Positions 55,491 to 64,000 of a DNA stretch of 64,000 nt are shown here, piece after piece (the first letter of the stretch is position 1; every line of letters begins with the position of its first letter). Position numbers and translations under genes: made by a program. Below the pieces are notes generated by a model. The model was not told the DNA's origin. It saw only the letters and a program-made list of their open reading frames with translations, and did no database searches. Source of the DNA: Acorus gramineus (taxonomy: Eukaryota > Streptophyta > Magnoliopsida > Acorales > Acoraceae); NCBI GenBank assembly GCA_030737835.1, contig CM060847.1, positions 19,225,246-19,289,245 on the forward strand, in the 5' to 3' direction.

Positions 55491-57723
55491 GCCTTTAAGT
55501 GAGGTCCACGCCCACCAATAGTTCCCCTCCCTATTCATCTTCTTCTCTCTCTCAAGCTCTCACATTCCCTCTCTTTAAATCCCCTTTTTGATCTAGTAGA
55601 TGTGGTGGAAAAGAAAAGCCATTGAAGGAGAAAAGGGAGGTGAGGACGCGATCTATCTTCCCATGGTCTTGGATTTGTGTTTCCCTTTGTTTGACCTCCT
55701 CTCATGGCACCTTTTCTCCTCTGTTTTCAGCCATTCTTGGGCTGAGAAGAGGGCTTGGTGGTGGTGGTCTTGGTGGCGGGGTTTCGGTGCGCGAAGGGCA
55801 CCCGAGTTCCTCCCTTTCCCTTCCTCTCTTTGGGTGAGTCCTTCTCCTCCCATTTCCTTGTTTAGATGCATGTTTAGGGTTTGCATATGGGTATGCATGG
55901 TATGCATGGAGGTTGGGGGGTTAGAGGGGGCTGTTGAGGGTGTGGGATGGGCTCGGCGTGCGCGCGAGTCTGCGCGCGCAGGCAGTGCAGGCGCGCGTAG
56001 TCGGGCGCGCTGGGGGCATGCGCGCGTACGCGCAGACGCGCGGGCGTGCGCAGGGTGTGCTGCGCGGGGGGCGCAGTGTACGCAGTGCATGCGGGTGTGC
56101 GCGCGAGGTGCTGCGCTGGGGCACAGTGCGCGCGGGTGCACCCGGGGGCTGGACGCGCGGTGCGTGCGGGCGCGTGCGAGCGTGCGCGAGAGCGTGCGGC
56201 GTGTCTGGGCGAGCGGACAGGGGCGCGACAGCGCTCCTGGGCGCGCGGGCTGGGGCGCGGGCGTGCGTGCGTGCGTGCGCACACGTGCGTGTGCGTGCGG
56301 GTGGCCGTGCGCATGGCTGCCACGAGTGCGGGGGGGGGGGGTGTCGGGGCACTCGGACTCGCGTGCGTGCGGGCCGTATGCATGCTTGTCCGAGTGTTGA
56401 GTATTTCTAGTGTATTTCTTGCGTATTTGTATAGATTACTCACCATTTTGATTTCCCATGTCTCGCAGATCTTGACGGGAGGTCACGCGATGACCCGGGT
56501 TTTGGTGAGTGGGACAATCCAACCCAGTAGGGAGGCGTTCGATGCACGTAGGCGTGCATTGCCCTCCCCTGGGGCACCATAATAGCATATTAGCTTGTAA
56601 TAAATGTATAATTATGCATGCATGATAAATATGATATATCCATTCCACCTTAGACTTTGTATGCTAGGGATATGCACCCTTATATCATGTATAGCGGCCC
56701 TTGCATGCTTAGACACCAAGCCCCGGACTATGCATGTTCCCATCTAGTTTAATTTAATTAAATCTAATGTGAGCATATAGTTACAAGTATGCCGTAGAGA
56801 ATATTGTAACCTTGTGGTTATGATATATGTCTCCCCGCATCTTAGTTATGCGCCCTGGAGGAATTCTTGAGAATTCATGACATTATTTAGCGTTACCATC
56901 GGTGTCGACGGATCCATGAGGATCGTATCCGTGTGAGTAGACTGTCTTCTCCTTGTTGGTTGGATCCGATGTAGGTACTCCCCGGCGATGGCTGACCTGA
57001 CAGAGGGCTTCCGTCCGGTATCTCCGATGTGTTCGGACAGTACTGGTAGTTGGAGTGGACTAGGTCGAGGCTACGAGGGTGGGAAAGGGCTACCGGATGG
57101 ACCAGGGGTGGGGAAGCGGTCTAGTATGCCCCAAGAGGCCTATGTCACCCCTCGGAGGGGGTGAGGGTGAGGGGAGGGAAAGTGGGTTGGCGATGAGACG
57201 ACCCACTAGATTGTGTAGTTACTGCCACTTAGGGGCTATAAATTATTTGAGGTTAATATGAATTGTGATGCATGGGTTGTGCTATTCACTGAGCGTGTGG
57301 CTCACCCCTCGCATATATTTTTCTCCAGTTATATCTGAGTCGGATCTGAAGGAGGAGCTCCCCGAGGCACATCAGCAGTAGCGGAGCAGCGTCACGTTCT
57401 GCGAGTGAGAGGCCATCAGCATCCCCCTTTGATTGTATGTATTGTATTCCGTGCTTGGGCACACGTTTGTATTATATTTGGATGTCGTTGTATATATTGG
57501 CTCTCACAGGACAGTTGATTATGTATCGGGTCTGTAATATGTTTTTGAATTACAGACTCAGTCTTTAGCTTCCGCTATTTGTATATATATTATGTCAGCC
57601 TCATTGTTGTCTGTGTTGTCATTTTTGATGTTATTTAGAGTATGTTATTGACCTCCTGTATAGACTGCTGATATCATATATACCATTGCCGCGTCTCGGG
57701 GACGGCCGCCCTGGGGCGTGACA
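55068..57723 (+). mobile_element. 5' LTR (LTR-D) of Ty3/gypsy element
   Basis: TGTTATATATG...GGGGCGTGACA, 2656 bp, directly followed by a PBS. It shares both ends and many blocks with LTR-A/B/C but forms a second subfamily. The CpG-dense core spans about 55940-56340. The left flank is AAAAA, a possible target duplication whose partner would lie outside the window. Confidence 0.92.
55446..55490. repeat. (TG)n microsatellite in LTR-D
   Basis: GTGTGAG units followed by an uninterrupted TG run. The 3' LTR has a shorter version at about 62676-62706. Confidence 0.9.
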
Positions 57724-57728
57724 AAAGT

Positions 57729-57740
57729 TGGTATCAGAGC
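57729..57740 (+). other. Ty3/gypsy primer-binding site
   Basis: TGGTATCAGAGC, complementary to initiator tRNA-Met, five bases after the 5' LTR. Confidence 0.92.
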
Positions 57741-57838
57741 CTGGTCCTGTCAGAGCCAATTGTTTTTCGTAGAGATGAGTCCTAGGATTTCTATATGAGT
57801 ATTCTGATCCTAGTGTCTGGTTTTCTTAGGTTGCTGAT

Positions 57839-60800
57839 ATGCCTCCTCGCAGAGGAATGCGTGGACGTGGTCCCTCTCGGCCTTTGGAGGTTCCCGGACC
57901 TACCAGAGGTGAGGATGCTACTGGAGAGTCCTCGGCTATGGGGCCAGGACTGGCGCAGGAGCCTCCTGCATGGGAGCGTGCTTACGCTCGGATAGCAGAT
58001 CTGGTGGAGACTCAGACCAGAGCACTAGAGGCCCAGACGAGGGCGTTAGCTGAGCAGGCTCGAGAGATTCAGGAGCTGAGGGCGGCCCGCGAGGCAGTTC
58101 CACAGGTCCCCTTGGTGGCAGATCCACCTGTGGTGCCCGACGTACCCCCTGTCCCCGTGGTGATTCCAGTGGTGGGAGTTCAGGATCCCCTGGAGAGGGA
58201 GGTGGAGCTGGAGGCTGCAGCGCGAGTGCATCAGAGTGGCCTCACTGCCTTTCTGAAGCTCCACCCTCCCGAGTTCCATGGACAGACGGCGGACCCCCTT
58301 GCCCCTGAGCGATGGTTGATGGAGGTGGACAAGATCTTCTCGACCATGCACTGCACCGACCGCCAGCGTGTCTCCCTGGCCACCTTCATGCTGAAGGGTA
58401 GCGCCGCCGACTGGTGGGCTACCCGATCGGTGGACATTCCCGAGGGAGTGGAGCGGCTTTTATGGGCGGGGTTCCGGAGGTATTTCCTGGAGGAGTACTT
58501 CCCGTTTTCGACGCGCCAGATCGTGATGCGGGAGTTCGAGCAGCTGACGCAGGGCTCCATGTCAGTCGCGGACTACTCCACACGCTTCACGAGGCTTTCC
58601 AGGTTCGCCCCAGCCTTGGTGATGGATGAGGAGACGCGGTGCCGTCGTTTCGAGATGGGTCTCATTAGCACCATTCGGGTGCATGTCTCTTCTCAGGCGT
58701 TCACGAGGTACTCGGACTTGGTGTCTCGGGCGAAGACAGTCGAGCGAGACCTCGGGGTCTCCATGGGGGTTCCAACCCCTTCTGCAGACCAGAGACCTCC
58801 CAGGAGCCAGGACCAGGGACAGCGCAAGAAGAAGCGGCCCCGCTTTGATCAGTCAGCGGCTGCCGCTACTCCAGTCGATGTGGTGCCAGTGCGAGGTCCA
58901 GCACCCATTGCGGCAGTACCAGTCCAGGCCGTGCAGCCGGAGAGGCGGCGCTGTTACCATTGTCGGCGCGTCGGGCATATTGCATATGATTGCCCTGATG
59001 CTGGCCGACCCCGCGTGCTGCCTCCGCAGCAGCAGCAGCAGTTACAGCAGCAGCCGTACCAGCAGCAGCCTCAGCGCCAGCAGCAGCAGCCTCAGCGCCA
59101 GCAGCAGCAGCAGCCTCAGCGTCAGCAGCAGCAGCCACAGGGTGGCCGTGTTGACCAGAGGAGGCAGCCAGTGCAGCCTGCGAGGCGTGCCCCTGCTCCT
59201 CAGCCGCAGTTTGTTCAGGGCAGAGTTGCAGCACTTTCAGCCGAGGAGGCGCAGGCTTCGGGTAGCGTGGTCCGAGGTATTGTTCAGATCTCCCAGCTCC
59301 CTGCATATGTGTTATTTGATTCCGGAGCCACGCACTCGTTCGTGTCTCCTGCTTTTGCGAGACGGATGGGCGTGGCGTCCCTCTTGATGTTATCCTGGAG
59401 ATATCATTGCCCGTCGGAGACCGTATTCTCCTCCGTTCTGTGTACCGAGGGTGTACTGTGGTGATTGCGGAGCATGAGTTTCCAGTGGAGTTGGTAGAGC
59501 TCGCCATGACGGACTTCGATGCCATCCTGGGAATGGATTGGCTTTCAGCTAGTCACGCCAGCATCGACTGTTTTGCCAAGTCGGTGTCTTTCCACCTTCC
59601 GGGTCGGAGGTCCTTCCAGTTCGTGGGCGATCGTGACATAGCCCCTTTGGGGTTCGTGTCATCCATTCAGGCGTGGAGACTCCTTCAGGGAGGATGCGAG
59701 GGCTTTCTGGCGTATATTGCTGAGGAGGACGCACCGCTGCGGGCAGATATCAGTCAGACTCCGATCGTGGCAGAGTATCCCGAGGTTTTCCCCGATGATC
59801 TTCCGGGATTACCACCGGATCGCGCGATCGAGTTTGAGATAAATCTGATTCCGGGGACCGAGCCGATTTTGAGAGCTCCGTACCGGATGGCCCCAGCAGA
59901 GCTGAAGGTGCTCAAGGAGCAGTTGGAGGAGTTGCTGGAGAAGGGCTTCGCACGTCCGAGTGTTTCTCCGTGGGGAGCCCCTGTTTTGTTTGTGCGGAAG
60001 AAGGACGGTTCGCTGCGGCTTTGTATTGATTACAGGCAGCTGAACAAGCGGACCGTGAAGAACAAGTACCCCTTGCCACGGATTGACGATCTGTTTGACC
60101 AGCTCCAGGGAGCGTGTGTCTTTTCTAAGATCGATCTCCGTTCGGGCTACTATCAGCTGAAGACGGCCTTTCGTACCCGTTATGGGCACTACGAGTTCAG
60201 AGTACTGCCGTTTGGGTTGACGAATGCGCCGGCGGCCTTCATGGATCTGATGAACCGGGTGTTTCGGCCCTTCCTCGACTCCTTCGTAGTAGTCTTCATC
60301 GATGATATTCTGGTGTACTCGAGGAGTCTTGAGGAGCACGCTCACCATCTCCGCACTGTCTTGGAGACTTTGGCCCGACATCAGTTGTTCGCCAAGTTCA
60401 GTAAGTGCGAGTTTTGGTTGGAGCGTATGGCCTTTTGGGCCACGTGATTTCCGGCGAGGGCATATCTGTGGACCCGGACAAGACGCTCGCCGTGTCGAAT
60501 TGGCGTCGACCGTCGAACCCCACAGAGATTCGGAGCTTCCTGGGCTTGGCGGGTTATTACCGAGGTTTGTCGAGGGTTTCTCGGAGATAGCTGTTCCTCT
60601 TACCCGCCTCACTCGGAAGGATGTCCGGTTCGAGTGGTCCCCAGCTTGCGAGGAGAGCTTCCTGGAGTTGAAGCGAAGGCTCACCTCAGCGCCAGTTCTT
60701 ACCCTTCCGTCTGGGAGTGGTGGGTTCGCAGTTTACTCCGATGCATCGCGGTTGGGTGTGGGTTGCGTCCTGATGCAGCACGGTAAGGTTGTGGCTTACG

Positions 60801-62543
60801 CGTCGCGTCAGTTGAAGCCCCATGAGCAGAATTACCCCACCCACGACTTAGAGTTGGCAGCGATCATCTTTGCGCTGAAGATGTGGAGGCACTACCTCTA
60901 TGGCGAGGAGTTCGAGCTCTTTACTGATCACAAGAGCTTGACTTATTTGCAGTCCCAGCCGGAGCTCAACATGCGTCAGAGACGTTGGGTCGAGTTCCTG
61001 AAGGACTATGATTGTGACATCGCTTACCATCCGGGTAAGGCGAATGTCGTGGCGGATGCTCTCAGCAGGCAGCCCTTGGGCATGGCCGCCCACATGGCTG
61101 TACGTCGTTGGAGGCTTCTGGAGGAGGCCGCTTGCTGGATCAGCGTTCGAGAGACTCCTGCGGGTGGCTTTTTGGCCAGGCTAGTGGTGCAGCCCGTTCT
61201 TCTCGACGAGATCCGCACGGCTCAGGGGCAGGATCCTCACTTTCTAGTCCTCTCTGAAGGCGTCGCCCGGGGCGAGCGTCCGGACTACCAGATTCGCGAG
61301 GACGGGATCCTGCGGTTCAGAGGTCGAGTATGCATTCCTGACGACGCAGAGCTGAAGCAGAAGATCTTGGACGAGGCCCATCGTTCGAGGTACACAGTGC
61401 ATCCTGGTGGCACGAAGATGTACAGGGGCCTTCGTCGACTACTGGTGGCGCGGGATGAAGACGGATATTGCCCGTTTCGTTGCCCGTTGCTTGGTATGCC
61501 AGCAGGTGAAGTCGGAGCATCAGCGTCCTGCGGGGAAGCTGCAGTCCATTGAGATTCCTCAGTGGAAGTGGGAGCAGATCACCATGGACTTCGTTTTGGG
61601 TTTGCCGAGGTCACGTTCGGGTCGCGATGCCATCTGGGTAATCGTCGACCGACTGACGAAGTCCGCTCATTTCCTCCCCATCCGACTCACCGATTCTCTG
61701 GACACCCTGGCGCAGTTGTTTGTCTCCGAGATTGTTCGTCTCCATGGCACTCCCGTCAGCATCATTTCTGATAGAGACGCGCGATTTACTTCGAGGTTCT
61801 GGCGTAGCCTCCAGCACGCCCTTGGTACGAACCTCCACTTCAGTACAGCGTTTCATCCGCAGATGGACGGCCAGTCGGAGAGGACGATTCAGACCCTGGA
61901 GGACATGCTGCGAGCTTGCGTTCTCGATTTTGGGGGCAGTTGGGAGAGGCATCTTCCGTTGGTGGAGTTTGCCTACAACAACAGCTACCACTCGAGTATC
62001 AGGATGGCTCCATACGAGGCGCTTTATGGCCGCAGCTGCAGGTCCCCCTTGTGTTGGGATGAGGTCGGAGAGCGCCAGTTGGAGGGACCAGAGATCATCC
62101 ACCAGACCTCAGAGATGGTCAAGACGATTCGCGAGCGTATCCGAGTCGCTCAGAGCCGTCAGAAGAGCTACGCCGATCGTCGTCGCCGTGAGCTCGCCTT
62201 CGAGGTTGGTGACCATGTCTTCCTGAAGGTGTCCCCGATGAAGGGCATCTTCCGTTTCGGTGTGCGGGGCAAGCTGAGTCCGCGTTTCATTGGGCCGTTC
62301 CTCATCCTCGAGCGAGTTGGAGAGGTGGCCTATCGCATAGCTCTGCCCCCACAGCTGGCTCAGGCCCATGACGTCTTCCATGTCTCGCAGCTGAGGCGTT
62401 ACGTCCACGATCCTGCTCACGTCATTCCGTTCGAGCCGCTCGACTTCGAGCCGGACTTGTCATTCGTGGAGCAGCCGATCGAGATCCTGGACCGACGCGA
62501 GAAGAGGCTCCGCACCAAGACCGTCCAGTTGGTCAAGGTGCGA
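57839..62543 (+). pseudogene. Ty3/gypsy gag-pol polyprotein, frameshifted
   Basis: The ATG at 57839 (MPPRRGMRGRG) starts a gag with the retrotransposon gag domain (WLMEVDKIFS...KGSAADWWA, about 58300-58640), a CCHC knuckle CYHCRRVGHIAYDC (58952-58993) and a Gln-rich tract. The protease has DSGATHSF at 59318. Reading then changes frame near 59385. RT follows with [17 protein letters not shown] and FIDD (60295-60306), but an in-frame gap of about eight residues before [10 protein letters not shown] is apparent near 60160. Further frame changes are near 60430, 60575 and 61440. RNase H (VYSDASRLGVG, LELAAI, FTDHKSL) and integrase follow, the latter with an HHCC finger 61380-61510, Asp near 61587, Asp in SDRDARF near 61767 and Glu in SERT near 61875. 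The C-terminus stops at LVKVR where LTR sequence begins. GC-rich and otherwise well kept, so a young but inactive copy. Confidence 0.93.
59028..59150 (+). repeat. CAG-rich repeat encoding Gln tract in gag
   Basis: CAGCAGCAG runs interspersed with CCTCAGCGC encode QQQQ and PQRQQQ units between the zinc knuckle and the protease. The tract is unusual for a gag C-terminus and prone to length change. Confidence 0.85.
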
Positions 62544-64000
62544 TGACCAAGCGAGAAGTCATTGGAAGACTTGACCAAGTCAAGTTTGACCCTTGACTTG
62601 GTCAATGATTTTTGTTTGTTAGTGTGGCTAGGTTGACTTGAGGTCAAAGTTCACAAAATAACCTAATTTTTCTAAGTGTGTGAGTGTGTGTGTGTGTGTG
62701 TGTGTGGCCTTTAAGTGAGGTCCACGCCCACCAATAGTTCCCCTCCCTATTCATCTTCTTCTCTCTCTCAAGCTCTCACATTCCCTCTCTTTAAATCCCC
62801 TTTTTGATCTAGTAGATGTGGTGGAAAAGAAAAGCCATTGAAGGAGAAAAGGGAGGTGAGGACGCGATCTATCTTCCCATGGTCTTGGATTTGTGTTTCC
62901 CTTTGTTTGACCTCCTCTCATGGCACCTTTTCTCCTCTGTTTTCAGCCATTCTTGGGCTGAGAAGAGGGCTTGGTGGTGGTGGTCTTGGTGGCGGCGTTT
63001 CGGTGCGCGAAGGGCACCCGAGTTCCTCCCCTTCCCTTCCTCTCTTTGGGTGAGTCCTTCTCCTCCCATTTCCTTGTTTAGATGCATGTTTAGGGTTTGC
63101 ATATGGGTATGCATGTTATGCATGGAGGTTGGGGGGTTAGAGGGGGCTGTTGAGGGTGTGGGATGGGCTCGGGCGCCCGTGCGGGGTCATCCGCGCGCGT
63201 GCACGCGAGTCTGCGCGCGTAGGCCGTGCAGGCGCGCGCAGTCGGGCGCGCGTACGTGGGGACGCACGGGCGTGCGCACGGACGTGCGCGGGGTGTGCTG
63301 TGTGGGGGGCGCAGTGCGCGCAGTGCATGCGGGTGTGCGCGCGAGGTGCTGCGCTGGGGCATAGTGCGCGCAGTGCATGCGGGTGTGCGCGCGAGGTGCT
63401 ACGCTGGGGCGTTGTGCGCGCGGGTGCACCCAGGGGCTGGACGCGCGTTGCACGTGGGCGCGCGCGAGCGTGCGCCATGTCTGGGCGAGCGGGCAGGGGC
63501 GCGACCGTGCGTGTGCGTGCGTGCGCACCTGTGCGTGTGCGTGCGGGTGGCCGTGCGCATGGCTGCCGCGAGTGCGGGGGGGGGGGGTGTCGGGGCACTC
63601 GGACTCGCGTGCGTGCGGGCCGTATGCATGCTTGTCCGAGTGTCGAGTATTTCTAGTGTATTTCTTACGTATTTGTATAGATTACTCACCATTTTGATTT
63701 CCCATGTCTCGCAGATCTTGACGGGCGGTCACGCGACGACCCGGGTTTTGGTGAGTGGGACAATCCAACCCAGTAGGGAGGCGTTCGATGCACGTAGGAG
63801 TGCATTGCCCTCCCGTGGGGCACCATAATAGCATATTAGCTTGTAATAAATGTATAATTATGCATGCATGATAAATATGATATATCCATTCCACCTTAGA
63901 CTTTGTATGCTAGGGATATGCACCCTTATATCATGTATAGCGGCCCTTGCATGATTAGACACCAAGCCCCGGACTATGCATGTTCCCATCTAGTTTAATT
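62544..64000 (+). mobile_element. 3' LTR, lacking its first 248 bp, cut by window end
   Basis: From 62544 the sequence equals the 5' LTR from 55316 onward. The LTR start, the polypurine tract and the end of pol are missing, so the pol stop codon (62544-62546) is formed by LTR bases. Identity with the 5' LTR is very high outside the GC-rich core (63160-63590), which differs by rearrangements. Confidence 0.92.

Noticed and set aside
1..64000. CRISPR arrays, tRNA, rRNA or bacterial-type operons
   Set aside because: No regularly spaced identical repeats with unique spacers, no cloverleaf or rRNA signatures, and gene structure is plant-like with introns.

Overview
The window is plant nuclear DNA, probably from an angiosperm. 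The evidence is intron-containing germin-like protein (GLP) genes, LTR retrotransposons primed by initiator-methionine tRNA, L1-type LINEs, and CACTA and hAT DNA transposons, all in AT-rich intergenic sequence. No bacterial, organellar, tRNA or rRNA signature was seen. The species cannot be named from the sequence alone.

The only host genes that look intact are three members of one GLP (cupin) cluster on the + strand: GLP1 (8676-9476), GLP4 (28270-29060) and GLP6 (48630-49430). Each has a 112-nt first exon encoding a signal peptide, one short phase-1 intron, and a second exon with the complete Mn-cupin ligand set. Five further GLP remnants lie between them. GLP2 (11134-15107) is split by a solo LTR, GLP3 (about 16620-17111) is truncated a few codons after its ATG, and GLP5 (42443-43076) has lost exon 1 and is frameshifted. 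Only 3' shards remain near 5297, 19302 and 25071. GLP1 and GLP6 sit in near-identical 2.66-kb duplicated blocks 40 kb apart. GLP promoters share a TATA box and an inverted W-box pair, which suggests WRKY-linked (defence-type) control.

Layout. 1-5300: a long minus-strand LTR, the 3' end of a Tat-like Ty3/gypsy element with an antisense ORF and its 3' LTR, then a CACTA fragment. 5300-8200: a GLP 3' remnant, a diverged repeat, and a gypsy protease fossil. 8200-15600: GLP1 and GLP2 with the 3.18-kb solo LTR. 15600-28000: an HSP70 fragment, the GLP3 start, a 2.4-kb duplicated segment present twice, several LINE fragments, and the 3' end of another LTR element. 28000-36400: GLP4, then a degenerate CACTA element encoding TNP2, a Transposase_24 protein and a Ulp1-like peptidase domain. 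36400-42440: the 5' part of a copia element with a second solo LTR (3.15 kb) nested in it. 42440-51700: GLP5, an internally deleted CACTA derivative with a LINE inserted in it, GLP6, and a complete hAT-type MITE. 51700-55067: a deleted LTR element and LINE endonuclease remnants. 55068-64000: a Ty3/gypsy element with a complete 5' LTR, a frameshifted gag-pol, and a 3' LTR whose first 248 bp are missing and which runs off the window.

Most of the window is nested transposon debris around a locally duplicating GLP family. No wholly new biochemical system was found. The most interesting points are a conserved set of splice-like signals inside the 3-kb LTRs, the Ulp1-bearing CACTA family with its deletion derivative, the solo LTR in GLP2 with a perfect target-site duplication, and the hAT-type MITE at one boundary of the GLP duplication. 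All similarities were judged by eye.
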